Source: Pseudomonadota bacterium (GTDB lineage Bacteria; Pseudomonadota; Alphaproteobacteria; Sphingomonadales; Sphingomonadaceae). From it: a stretch of DNA of 64,000 nt. Shown here in pieces: positions 51,140 through 59,675 of this stretch (the stretch's first letter is position 1; every line of letters starts with the position of its first letter). The notes under the pieces are model-generated. The model saw only the letters and a program-made list of their open reading frames with translations, was not told the DNA's origin and did no database searches. The position numbers were made by a program, and so were the translations under genes. The stretch spans positions 8,566-72,565 of the forward strand of contig JAEZFL010000088.1 in assembly GCA_023417515.1 (NCBI GenBank), given 5' to 3'.

Positions 51140-52194
51140 CGGGCGCGCTCCCCGGCGGCACAGCGCGCCTCGAGCCGCTGAATCGCCTCATCGCCACCGA
51201 GCCTCGCGAGCGCGCGCAGACCCCGTCGCGCAGCCGGATTGTTGCGCAGAATATAGTCGCGGTTGTCGTGATCCTCGTCGGCGCGATGTTCGGTGATCAG
51301 CACGGTCATCGCGTGCCGCGCCATGAAGAGAATCGGCAGCAGTGAAAGGTCGCGCGCCGTCAGGGGCCGGACCGAGTGATAGCCGGCGACGATCTCCGCC
51401 GCGCCCGCGAGCGGATCGTCTGTCGCTGCCACGTGGTAGGCCCCCGCGATTGCGAGCTCGCACAAATGGGGCGCTCGCGCCATGTCGCCGAAGTCCAGGA
51501 TCCCGGCAATTCGGCCCTCATGCACGACTACGTTGTGCGGATTCAGGTCGTTGTGGATGAAGCCGCACGAGAGCAGCGGCAGCACGGGAACGACTTGCTC
51601 CGCATAATCATCCAACGCTTGGGCGATGAGCGGATAGTCCGAGTCCCCCTCGCGCTCGGCAAGCAACGGGCGCAATTGCGGCAGGTTGGTCAAATTCCAT
51701 GGCAGGTCCGCCTGCGTTTCTGCATGCCGGAGCCCAGCCAGGGCCATGTCCATCCGGCCAGCCAGTTGGCCAAGCTCATTCAACAGCGGCTGCGCGGGCT
51801 CAAACTCATGCAGCAGCCCTCCGGCAAGATAGGTGACAACGCGCAGATGGCGGGGGCGCCCGTCCTCGTCCGCGACAACGGCGCCAGGCTCGCCAGCCAG
51901 CGTGGCGACGAGCCTTGGGACCGGGAGTTGAGGGTCGTTCCGGGCGATCTCGGCGAGCGCCGCCGCCTGAAGCGCGAGGACGCTCGCGGATTCCCGCGGG
52001 TGCGCGATCTTGACCACGAAGGATGCACCGTTGGCATCGAGGCGGAAATTCTGGTCTCGCTCCGAGCCGAGCAGGCTCAGCCTGCCCTGGAGCCCATAGA
52101 TGCTGCGCAACGCCTCGGCGATCCGCGCCGTGCCCATCAGAGGCGGGCGGACCGCGAACATGTTCCCGAGGACCGGGCCGGCCGGCGCGTTCAT
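51136..52194 (-). CDS. APH-family kinase, hydroxylysine kinase-like
   Basis: This kinase of about 352 residues has the APH/choline-kinase fold: FRLDANGASFVVKIAHP (ATP-binding lysine), RVVTYLAGG hinge, the catalytic CGFIHNDLNPHNVVVHEGRIAGILDFGDM (Brenner H-N-D and IDFGD motifs) and AGAYHV. Its partner is a phospho-lyase-like PLP enzyme, as in the HYKK-PHYKPL pair of hydroxylysine breakdown. It should phosphorylate a small hydroxylated amine rather than an antibiotic. Start is uncertain: the ATG at 52194 has GGAGG at a long distance; the frame opens at 52329. Confidence 0.85.
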   Translation of the reverse strand: MNAPAGPVLGNMFAVRPPLMGTARIAEALRSIYGLQGRLSLLGSERDQNFRLDANGASFVVKIAHPRESASVLALQAAALAEIARNDPQLPVPRLVATLAGEPGAVVADEDGRPRHLRVVTYLAGGLLHEFEPAQPLLNELGQLAGRMDMALAGLRHAETQADLPWNLTNLPQLRPLLAEREGDSDYPLIAQALDDYAEQVVPVLPLLSCGFIHNDLNPHNVVVHEGRIAGILDFGDMARAPHLCELAIAGAYHVAATDDPLAGAAEIVAGYHSVRPLTARDLSLLPILFMARHAMTVLITEHRADEDHDNRDYILRNNPAARRGLRALARLGGDEAIQRLEARCAAGERAR

Positions 52195-52320
52195 TTTCAG
52201 AGGGTGCCTCCATCCGAGCGGGTGCGCATGGATACCGACGATGCCTTCCTCAGGCGGTATGACTCCCGTCCCGCCGTCAAGTCTCGCAAACGCATCGACG
52301 CAACCTCCCTTGCACGTTAT

Positions 52321-52357
52321 TCGACTCATTGGTAGGCAATCTTACCGTCCGGTCAAG
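52321..52357. promoter_or_regulatory. Shared regulatory element, copy 2 (between kinase and thiolase operons)
   Basis: The element starts TCGACTCAT and, with the same 12-bp spacing as copy 1, continues TTACC-gtcc-GGTCAA. It lies between the divergent leftward kinase operon and the rightward thiolase operon. Presence of both conserved blocks at identical spacing suggests the same regulator binds here. Confidence 0.65.
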
Positions 52358-52400
52358 TGACGGGCTTGAAAGTCAGGATTTCGGCCGATTGGGAGGCATG

Positions 52401-53579
52401 ATGACGGAGCGGGTGTGGGTGGTGGGCGTTGCAATGACCCGCTTCTACAAACCAGGTGCTTCCCCCGATTATATCGAACTCGGGTCAGCCGCGGCGCGCG
52501 ACGCGCTAGCCGATGCGGGTATTGGCTATGACCGTGTGCAACAGGCCTATGTCGGCTACGTCTATGGCGATTCGACCAGCGGCCAGGCGGCGCTCTATCC
52601 GGTCGGCCTGACCGGCATCCCGATCGTCAACGTCAACAATAATTGCGCGACCGGCTCGTCCGCCTTGTTCCTCGCGCGACAGGCGATTGCAGCGGGCGCG
52701 GCCGATTGCGTCCTCGCCCTCGGCTTCGAGCAGATGGGTCGCGGAGCGATCAGCGAATCCTGGCGTGATCGGCCAACGCCGCTGGCGCCATTCGTGGCGG
52801 TTGCCGAAAAGAATGCACCAGGTGACGCGCCGATGGCGCTCAAGCTGTTCGGAGCCGCAGGCCTTGAATATCAGGAGCGTTACGGTGCTTCCGACGAGAC
52901 CTTCGCCGCGATCACCGTCAAGGCGCGGCGCCATGCGCGGACCAACGAGCGGGCATTGCTGCGGGAGGATGTGACCGTCAAGGACGTGCTCTCCTCGCCG
53001 CACATGCTGGGGCCGCTGACACGACTGCAATGCTGCCCGCCGACCTGCGGGGCGGCAGCGGCGGTGCTGATGTCGGACCGTTTCGCCCGCCAGCACGGCA
53101 TTTCCCCGAGGGTCGCGATCCGCGCCCAGGCGATGACCACCGATTTCGCTTCGACGTTCAGCCTGGGGAGCGCGATCAAGGCGGTCGGCTACGATCTCAG
53201 CCGGGCGGCCGCCGACAAGGTCTATGTCGAAGCCGGGGCCGGACCCGAGGAACTCGATTTAGCAGAGCTTCACGACTGCTTCACCGCCAACGAAATCCTC
53301 TCTTATGAGGCGCTGCGGCTGACCGATGAGGGCACGGCCGAGCGGTTCGTCGCAGACGGTGACAACAGCTATGGCGGACAGATCGTCACGAACCCGTCGG
53401 GCGGCCTTCTCGCGAAGGGCCATCCGCTCGGCGCCACTGGGCTGGCGCAGTGTGCCGAGATCGTCTGGCAGTTGCGCGGGCAAGCGGGGCCCCGCCAGGT
53501 CGCGGACGCACGGCTTGCGCTTCAACACAATCTCGGTCTCGGCGGCGCCTGTGTCGTCACCATGTACGAGCGGGCCTGA
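52401..53579 (+). CDS. SCP-x/lipid-transfer-type thiolase
   Basis: This 392-residue thiolase-fold protein has the nucleophile Cys82 in VNNNCATGSSALF, His291 in ELHDCFTANE and His341 in GHPLGATG, the pattern of SCP2-type thiolases and Ltp aldolases. These cleave 3-ketoacyl-CoAs, often bulky ones such as sterol side chains, or act as aldolases. A GGGAGG sits 4-5 bases before the second of two ATGs, so 52401 is chosen. It is the first gene of the rightward operon. Confidence 0.9.
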   Translation: MTERVWVVGVAMTRFYKPGASPDYIELGSAAARDALADAGIGYDRVQQAYVGYVYGDSTSGQAALYPVGLTGIPIVNVNNNCATGSSALFLARQAIAAGAADCVLALGFEQMGRGAISESWRDRPTPLAPFVAVAEKNAPGDAPMALKLFGAAGLEYQERYGASDETFAAITVKARRHARTNERALLREDVTVKDVLSSPHMLGPLTRLQCCPPTCGAAAAVLMSDRFARQHGISPRVAIRAQAMTTDFASTFSLGSAIKAVGYDLSRAAADKVYVEAGAGPEELDLAELHDCFTANEILSYEALRLTDEGTAERFVADGDNSYGGQIVTNPSGGLLAKGHPLGATGLAQCAEIVWQLRGQAGPRQVADARLALQHNLGLGGACVVTMYERA

Positions 53580-53583
53580 CGCT

Positions 53584-54030
53584 TTGACGTCGCTCGTCGC
53601 CCACCGTGGCCACCGCTTCGCGTCCGTGGCCGCAGTCGTCGATGCGGAGCAGCTGCGACATTTCGCCGCGGCGATCGGCGACGGGAATCCGGAACGAGCG
53701 GGGTCTGACTCGAAGGACCGGCTGCTGGTTCCCCCGACCTACCTCTTCTGCCTTGAAATGCAGTCGGCCGAGCAGCCGTTTGCCTTCGTCGAGGAACTTG
53801 GCCTCAAGATCACCGAGATACTTCATGCCAGCCAGAGCTTCACCTATCACCGGCCCGTCCATTCGGGCGAGCGGCTCACCTTTCGAGGCCGTGTCGCCGA
53901 TGTGGTAGAGAAGCGGGGCGGAGCACTGACTTTCGTGGTGCAGGCGATCGCGGTCGAGGACGAGCGCGGCGCATGCGTGGCGGACCTTGAGCGGACTCTG
54001 GTCGTCCGCGCGAAGGACCCCGCGGAATGA
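53584..54030 (+). CDS. MaoC-like hydratase, FAS1-type N-terminal domain subunit
   Basis: This subunit of about 148 residues has a single hot-dog domain of the MaoC_dehydrat_N type: LRHFAAAIGDGNPE, RLLVPPTYLFCLE and FTYHRPVHSGERLTFRGRV. It lacks a complete D-x4-H hydratase motif, so it should work with the following subunit. No ATG fits; TTG at 53584, directly after the thiolase stop, is the best start, with the exact start uncertain. It overlaps the next gene by 4 bp. Confidence 0.8.
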   Translation: MTSLVAHRGHRFASVAAVVDAEQLRHFAAAIGDGNPERAGSDSKDRLLVPPTYLFCLEMQSAEQPFAFVEELGLKITEILHASQSFTYHRPVHSGERLTFRGRVADVVEKRGGALTFVVQAIAVEDERGACVADLERTLVVRAKDPAE

Positions 54031-54446
54031 GCAGCTTGCCGGTCGAGCCCCGCGACATGCAGACGCCCGTCGTCTTCCGCCGCTCCTTTCCGCCGATCGA
54101 CCGTGACACGCTGAGGCGCTACGCGACCGCGTCTGGGGACCTCAATCCAGTTCATCTCGACCCGTCGGCGGCCCGCGCAGCGGGGTTCGAGGACGTCTTT
54201 GCTCAAGGCATGCTGGTCATGGCCTATATGGGCATGGCGCTGACCGACCGTTTCCCGGTCGACCGGCTGCGCCACTTTTCAACCCGCTTCCTGGCGGTGA
54301 CGCGGCTCGGCGATCGCCTCACCTGCGTCGGTCAGGGCGGGACTCCGTTTATCGAGGCAGGGGAGCGCAGGATGGAAATCCGACTGGAACTGGTTGACCA
54401 GCACGGCGAAGTGAAGCTGAACGGAAGCGCGGTGGTTGCGCTGTGA
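54027..54446 (+). CDS. MaoC-family (R)-enoyl-CoA hydratase subunit
   Basis: This 139-residue hot-dog protein contains the hydratase motif with catalytic Asp and His in ASGDLNPVHLDPSAARAAGF, then FAQGMLVMAYMGMAL. Coupled by 4-bp overlap to the FAS1-type subunit, it should form a heteromeric hydratase like HadAB or ChsH1-ChsH2. It hydrates 2-enoyl-CoA (or the reverse) and overlaps the SDR gene by 4 bp. Confidence 0.9.
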   Translation: MSSLPVEPRDMQTPVVFRRSFPPIDRDTLRRYATASGDLNPVHLDPSAARAAGFEDVFAQGMLVMAYMGMALTDRFPVDRLRHFSTRFLAVTRLGDRLTCVGQGGTPFIEAGERRMEIRLELVDQHGEVKLNGSAVVAL

Positions 54447-55279
54447 CGGCGGCCAAGTTGATGGGTCGCACGGCCCTCGTTTCGGGGGCCGGACGTGGCA
54501 TCGGTCGAGCGGTCGCGCTCAAGCTTGCGAGCGAAGGTGCGCGCCTCGTCGTCAACGACCTTGACCCGGGCGAGGTCGAGGATGTGGCGGCGGTGATCCG
54601 ACGCGGCGGCGGCGAAGCTGAAGTGGTTGCCGGCAGCGTCACCGATCCTGCTTTCCCGGACCGTTTCATCGCCGCCGCGATGGAGCGGTTCGGAGGCATC
54701 GACATCATTGTCAACAACGCCGGCTACACCTGGGACGCGACGATCCAGAATACGAGCGACGTGCAATTCCACGAGATGCTGGACGTACACCTGGTCGCCC
54801 CTTTCCGCATCCTCCGCGCGGCGGCGGCCCCGATCCGGGAAATGGCGAAGGAAGAGGCGTCGGCAGGCCGCCGTGTCCACCGCAAGGTGGTCAACATCTC
54901 CTCCATCGCCGGCCTTTACGGCAATGCCGGCCAGGCCGGTTACGGGTCGGCCAAGGCGGCGATCGCCGGGCTTACCCGCACCATGGCGAAGGAATGGGGG
55001 CGCTACGCTGTCAACGTGAACGCGGTCGCCTTCGGCCTTATCGAGACTCGGCTGACCCAACCGATCGAGGGTGACAAGCAGGCCACGATCGCGGTCGGCG
55101 GAGTCGAGGTAAAAGTGGGTATACAGGCGCGGATGCTCGACGATTGGACGCGGCTTATCCCGCTCGGCAGGGCGGGCACACCCGAAGAGGCGGCGGGGGC
55201 GGTCTTCCTCCTTTGCTCGCCGGAGTCGGATTACGTCACCGGCCAGGTACTGGTGTGCAGCGGCGGGCTGACCATCTGA
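54443..55279 (+). CDS. SDR dehydrogenase, hydroxyacyl-CoA dehydrogenase-like
   Basis: This 278-residue short-chain dehydrogenase has the cofactor loop SGAGRGIGRAVA, VNDLDPG (acidic residue favouring NAD), NNAG, Ser in VVNISSIAG and the catalytic Tyr/Lys in QAGYGSAKAAIAG. An insertion near residue 205-225 precedes the C-terminal part. Its place between the hydratase and crotonase genes suggests oxidation of the 3-hydroxyacyl-CoA formed by the MaoC pair. Confidence 0.9.
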   Translation: MTAAKLMGRTALVSGAGRGIGRAVALKLASEGARLVVNDLDPGEVEDVAAVIRRGGGEAEVVAGSVTDPAFPDRFIAAAMERFGGIDIIVNNAGYTWDATIQNTSDVQFHEMLDVHLVAPFRILRAAAAPIREMAKEEASAGRRVHRKVVNISSIAGLYGNAGQAGYGSAKAAIAGLTRTMAKEWGRYAVNVNAVAFGLIETRLTQPIEGDKQATIAVGGVEVKVGIQARMLDDWTRLIPLGRAGTPEEAAGAVFLLCSPESDYVTGQVLVCSGGLTI

Positions 55280-56064
55280 TGACGGCGGCGCCCATCCTTG
55301 ACGAATCGCCCGCACTGCTGACCCGCACGGGGCGCGTGGCCACCATCACGCTGAACCGCCCCCAGGCGTTCAACGCTCTCGACATGGCGATGGCGCGTCG
55401 TCTCGCTGAGCTCGGGCGCCAGGTTGCCGACGACGATGACGCCAGCGTCCTGGTGATCCGCGGCTCGGGGCCCGGCTTTTGCTCGGGCGGCGACATCGGC
55501 CTGTTCGCCGACAACCTCGATGCGATCGGGGATGCCGTGGGGGCGCTGCTCGATGCCTATCATCCATTCCTCATCCTGCTGGGGGAAATGCCCAAGCTGG
55601 TCCTGTCCAGTGTGCACGGCGCGGCGGCGGGCGCAGGTCTGTCGCTGGCCTTGATGGGCGATTTGTGCATCGCCGGGGAAGGCGCGCGGTTTCGGGCGTC
55701 CTATGCCGGCCTCGGAGTCTCTCCCGACGGCGGCGGCACGGTAGGGCTCGTCGATGCGGTCGGGGCCCGGGCCGCGATGCGCATCTTCCTCGGCGAGGAT
55801 CAACTGGACGCGCGCCAAGCGCTCGCCGCCGGTCTGGTCGACCGCCTCGTGCCGGACGCGCACCTCGACGCGGCCACCGCCGAATGGGCTGCCCAGATCG
55901 CCGAGATCGAGCCTATCGCCATCGCAGCGACCAAGGCGCTCGTCCGCCGCCGCGCGGGCGGCGACGTTTCCGCCCAGCTCGACGCGGAGAAGCAGGCGTT
56001 GATACGCTGCATGGAGACCGAGACCTTCCGCGAGCGGGTGCTCGCTTTCCTGCGAGGGGAATGA
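55279..56064 (+). CDS. Enoyl-CoA hydratase/isomerase (PaaG-like)
   Basis: This 261-residue crotonase has GSGPGFCSGGDIGLFADN and VHGAAAGAGLSLALMGDLCIA, then SYAGLGVSPDGGGTVGLVDAVG. The first hydratase glutamate is absent and the second is replaced by Asp in SPDGGGT, as in PaaG-type delta3-delta2 isomerases. The ATG shares one base with the SDR stop (TGATG). It is followed 1 bp later by the third acyl-CoA ligase. Confidence 0.9.
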   Translation: MTAAPILDESPALLTRTGRVATITLNRPQAFNALDMAMARRLAELGRQVADDDDASVLVIRGSGPGFCSGGDIGLFADNLDAIGDAVGALLDAYHPFLILLGEMPKLVLSSVHGAAAGAGLSLALMGDLCIAGEGARFRASYAGLGVSPDGGGTVGLVDAVGARAAMRIFLGEDQLDARQALAAGLVDRLVPDAHLDAATAEWAAQIAEIEPIAIAATKALVRRRAGGDVSAQLDAEKQALIRCMETETFRERVLAFLRGE

Positions 56065-56065
56065 A

Positions 56066-57742
56066 ATGGCAACGCCTGCCACCACGCCTTCGCCGTTCGA
56101 TCAGCACCGGCCGCTGCTACCTCACCTCCACGGCTATAAGGATAGCGGACTGTGGACCGAGCGCACGCTAGCAGAGCTGGCGCGCGAGCGGGCTTTCGAC
56201 GCGCCGGACGCCGTCGCGATCACTGCCGGAGCCGACCAGCTGACGTTCGCGCAACTGCTCGCCGACGCCGAGGCGCTGGCCGTCTCTTTTCAGAACCTCG
56301 GTCTGAGCCGCGGCGACCGGGTCTGCTATCAACTGCCCAACTGGGCCGAGGTGGCGGTGATCAACTTGGCGCTTGCGCTGGCGGGCCTTGTCGGTGTGCC
56401 GATCGTACCGATCTACCGAGACGCCGAGATGCGCGCGATGCTGGCCGATTCGCGAAGCCGCGCTCTCGTCATCACCGATACCTTTCGCCGTTTCGACTAT
56501 GGTGCGATGGCCGAGCGGCTCAAACGGAACTTGCCCGAACTCGAACATGTCATTTACGTGCGGCCGGCATCCTCCGGTCCACTGAGCTATTCCGCATTGG
56601 TGGAGGCGGGGCGGGGCCGCCGCCCTTCGGGCGACCCGTTCGGGCCCGATGCAGCCAAAATCCTGCTTTACACATCGGGTACTACGGGTCGCGCCAAGGG
56701 CGTCCTCCACAGCCAGAATACGCTCAATGCGGTTCTCGGGATGTGCGTGCGCCACTGGGACATCCGCCCCGGCGACGCGGTCCTGATGCCGTCCCCAGTT
56801 ACCCATCTAACCGGCTATGGCTTCCTCGAGCTGCCGCTCCTGATCGGCTCATCGACGATGCTGATGGAAAGCTGGGACGCAGAGGAAGCGGTGCGGCTGA
56901 TCGACGCTCACTCACTTGTGGGAACGGTTTCAGCGACGCCGTTCCTCAAGGAATTGATCGATGCCGCCGAAGCCGCGGACACGCGTCTGCAGTCCCTGCG
57001 CTTCTTTGCATGCGGCGGCGCCGCAGTGCCGCCGGCGCTCATCAGGCGTGCCAATGGCTGGCTCGGTCGCCCGGTTGCTTTTCGCATCTTCGGCTGCACC
57101 GAGGCGCCCCTCGTCTCGATGGGTTTCCTCGATCCGGCGCATTCCGAGCTTGCCGCGACGACTGATGGGCAGATCAAGGATTACGAGGTCCGCATCGTCG
57201 ACGATCAGGGCGCGGCTGTATCGCCGGGTCAGGAAGGCGAGATTATCGTACGGGGGCCCGCCATGATGCTGGGCTATCTCGATCCGCAGCAAACCGCCGA
57301 GGCGATCGACGGCAAGGGTTTCTATCACACTGGCGACATCGGTCTCCTGAGCGCGGAGGGCGCGGTCATCATCACCGGCCGTAAGAAGGATCTCATCATT
57401 CGCGGCGGCGAGAATATCAGCGCCAAGGAGGTGGAAGACGTCCTACACCGTCATCCTGCCGTGGCCGAGGCGGCGGTGGTCGCGATGCCGCACGAGCGTC
57501 TGGGCGAAACCGGCTGCGCCTTCGTCGTCCTGCGTCGGGGGGAACTACCGCCGGACGAAGGGGCGTTGATTTCGTTCGTCGCCGGTTCGGGCCTGGCCCG
57601 GCAGAAGGTTCCGGAACATGTGAAGGCAATCGAGGAAATGCCGCGCACGTCAACCGGCAAGATCCGCAAGGATCTGCTCCGCGATCGGGCACGGGGTCTT
57701 GCCGCTGACCGTCATATCAAAGGGCCAAGAGGTGCCGTCTGA
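56066..57742 (+). CDS. AMP-dependent acyl-CoA ligase (third of the island)
   Basis: This 558-residue ligase has LLYTSGTTGRAKGVLHSQN, FGCTEAPLVSMG, YHTGDIGLLSAEGAVIITGRKKDLIIRGGENISA and the catalytic lysine in PRTSTGKIRKDLL. The pattern is close to cyclohexanecarboxylate/AliA-like and 2,3-dihydroxybenzoate-type ligases, suggesting a cyclic or bulky acid. GAGGGG lies just before the ATG at 56066. Its end is 28 bp before the ALDH gene. Confidence 0.9.
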   Translation: MATPATTPSPFDQHRPLLPHLHGYKDSGLWTERTLAELARERAFDAPDAVAITAGADQLTFAQLLADAEALAVSFQNLGLSRGDRVCYQLPNWAEVAVINLALALAGLVGVPIVPIYRDAEMRAMLADSRSRALVITDTFRRFDYGAMAERLKRNLPELEHVIYVRPASSGPLSYSALVEAGRGRRPSGDPFGPDAAKILLYTSGTTGRAKGVLHSQNTLNAVLGMCVRHWDIRPGDAVLMPSPVTHLTGYGFLELPLLIGSSTMLMESWDAEEAVRLIDAHSLVGTVSATPFLKELIDAAEAADTRLQSLRFFACGGAAVPPALIRRANGWLGRPVAFRIFGCTEAPLVSMGFLDPAHSELAATTDGQIKDYEVRIVDDQGAAVSPGQEGEIIVRGPAMMLGYLDPQQTAEAIDGKGFYHTGDIGLLSAEGAVIITGRKKDLIIRGGENISAKEVEDVLHRHPAVAEAAVVAMPHERLGETGCAFVVLRRGELPPDEGALISFVAGSGLARQKVPEHVKAIEEMPRTSTGKIRKDLLRDRARGLAADRHIKGPRGAV

Positions 57743-57770
57743 TCACGCCACCAATCCAGGGGGACCGCGC

Positions 57771-59141
57771 GTGAGTCTGTATCGGACGCTGAACCCCGCC
57801 ACCGGCGAATTAGTGCGCGAGTATCCGTGCGACGATGAGAGGACCGTCGAGCAGACGCTCACAACGGCCGATGCCGCCTTCCAGGCTTGGCGAAGGAGCG
57901 AATTCGCAAAGCGACGCGCATTGCTCCAAGCGCTCGCCGATCTTTTGGATGCAGAGGCTGAGTCTCATGCGCTCACCATCACTGATGAGATGGGAAAGAC
58001 ATTTAAGAGCGCGATCGCCGAGGTCACGAAGTGCGCGAGTACCTGCCGGTGGTATGCTGACCAGGGAGAGGCTCTTCTGGCACCCGAACGGATCGCAATG
58101 CCGGAGAGCGCGACGGAGGTGCGCTACGAGCCGATCGGCACGGTTCTGGCGGTCATGCCTTGGAACTTCCCCTTCTGGCAGGTGATCCGCTTCCTGGCTC
58201 CCGCCTTGATGGCAGGCAACGCCGTGATCCTGAAGCACGCGCCGAACACCCCGGCGAGTGCGCTCGCTCTCGTCGACCTGCTCGATCGCGCCGGTGCACC
58301 ACCTGGGCTGTTCCAGAATCTGTTTATCGACAATGAGCAGGTCCGACGGCTCATCCAGGACCCGCGAGTCGCCGCAGTCACTTTGACCGGTAGCGAGCGC
58401 GCGGGTGAAGCCGTCGGCTCCGCCGCCGGCGCGGCACTTAAGCGAAGTGTTTTGGAGTTGGGCGGCAGCGATCCTCTCATCGTCATGCCGAGCGGCGATT
58501 TCGAAGCGGCGGTTCGTGCCGCCGTTTTCGCCCGGAACCAGAATAACGGTCAGTCCTGCGTCTGCGCCAAACGGATCCTGGTTGATCGAAGTCTTTACGA
58601 GCGCTTCCGGGACGCCTTTGTCGATGCCGTCGGCGGCCTCCAAGTCGGTGATCCCCTTCTCGACGAAACCGACGTGGGCCCGCTTGCGACCTTCGAAGCG
58701 CGTTCGCGGTTGGCGAAGCAGGTCGAACGGGCTGTAGCCGAAGGCGGTGTGGTCCTTGTCGGCGGGCGACCCTCTGACCTTGCGGGTGCCTTCTACATGC
58801 CGACCGTCATCGAAGCGCCGCAGCCGGGGGCCTCAATACGTAAGGAAGAACTGTTCGGGCCGGTGGCGCTGCTCTTCGCCTTCGACGATATCGACGAGGC
58901 GATCGAAATCGCCAACGAGACGCCGTTCGGACTCGGGGCGAGCGTCTGGACCTCCGATGCAGAGGAGTGCGCAGCATTCGCGGAGCGGCTGGAATGCGGC
59001 ATGACATTCTTTAACTCGATTACGGCCTCCGACCCGCGCCTCCCGTTCGGTGGCATCAAGAGATCGGGTTTCGGGCGCGAACTCGGCAGATGGGGCATGC
59101 TCGAGTTCGTGAACATCCGGACCGTGGTGGCGGCAAAATAG
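57771..59141 (+). CDS. NAD(P)-dependent aldehyde dehydrogenase, succinate-semialdehyde dehydrogenase-like
   Basis: This 456-residue ALDH has Asn132 in MPWNFPFWQ, general base Glu229 in LELGGSDPLIV and nucleophile Cys263 in NNGQSCVCAKR, with FGGIKRSGFGRELG near the end. It is closest to the short GabD1/Sad-type enzymes. GTG at 57771 is chosen because AGGGGGA lies about 7 bases upstream and the homologous region starts there; a TTG at 57699 opens the frame earlier. It could oxidise the aldehyde released by the kinase/phospho-lyase pair. It is the last gene of the rightward operon. Confidence 0.9.
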   Translation: MSLYRTLNPATGELVREYPCDDERTVEQTLTTADAAFQAWRRSEFAKRRALLQALADLLDAEAESHALTITDEMGKTFKSAIAEVTKCASTCRWYADQGEALLAPERIAMPESATEVRYEPIGTVLAVMPWNFPFWQVIRFLAPALMAGNAVILKHAPNTPASALALVDLLDRAGAPPGLFQNLFIDNEQVRRLIQDPRVAAVTLTGSERAGEAVGSAAGAALKRSVLELGGSDPLIVMPSGDFEAAVRAAVFARNQNNGQSCVCAKRILVDRSLYERFRDAFVDAVGGLQVGDPLLDETDVGPLATFEARSRLAKQVERAVAEGGVVLVGGRPSDLAGAFYMPTVIEAPQPGASIRKEELFGPVALLFAFDDIDEAIEIANETPFGLGASVWTSDAEECAAFAERLECGMTFFNSITASDPRLPFGGIKRSGFGRELGRWGMLEFVNIRTVVAAK

Positions 59142-59675
59142 GCCTCGGCGCGGCTGCACGAGCGAATGTCTAGTATCCGACACGGTCGAAAACGGACATT
59201 CGCGATTCGAGAGAGCGAACGTCCGCTTCAGGGAAAACGCCGGGAGCTCGCGGATGGCGGCTATGGGCGCGTAGCCGACGCCCGGCTGGATGGGAATGAC
59301 CGGGCAGACCGCCCCGCCGTCAGCGCCTGAAAGCGAGCCTGAGACTTTCCCCAGAGCGAGACCAAGATCGCTGCGCTGATGCTCGCGCCTCAAAACCAAC
59401 CAATAACCCCTGTGTCGGATCGTTGCGGCCGGCCGCCTACGCTTCCACCCGGGCTGAGCTCAGGGTCGAGATCCGCGCAGTGCGAGCAAGACGATCGCAT
59501 TCCCAGCGCGGGGAGAACCTGCCAACCCGTGAGAGACCGGATCAGATTCAATATGGACAGGATCAGTATGAGTAAGAAGATTTCATAGACTTCGCGTTCG
59601 GGTTGCGGCCGAGGCAGCCTTGTGCCCGGATCGACATTCGTCCTCATGCCGAACTCGTTGCATATACACTGAATC
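59142..59675. other. Intergenic region with decayed repeat-like sequence
   Basis: About 530 bases after the ALDH gene hold no supported gene. The first 250 bases contain a long inverted repeat built on GCGAATGTC/GACATTCGC and further GCGAACGTCCGC phrases, which resemble repetitive intergenic DNA in sphingomonads. The rest is unremarkable up to the next gene. Confidence 0.45.
59162..59203. repeat. Inverted repeat GCGAATGTC / GACATTCGC
   Basis: GCGAATGTC at 59162-59170 and GACATTCGC at 59195-59203 are perfect 9-bp inverted arms separated by 24 bp. A further related arm, GCGAACGTCCGC, lies just downstream (59215-59226). The loop is too long for a typical terminator; a dispersed palindromic repeat is more likely. 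Confidence 0.5.

Noticed and set aside
51136..52194. Aminoglycoside resistance gene reading of the APH-type kinase
   Set aside because: The APH fold is shared with many metabolic kinases; translational coupling to a phospho-lyase-like PLP enzyme in a catabolic operon makes a metabolic role more likely.
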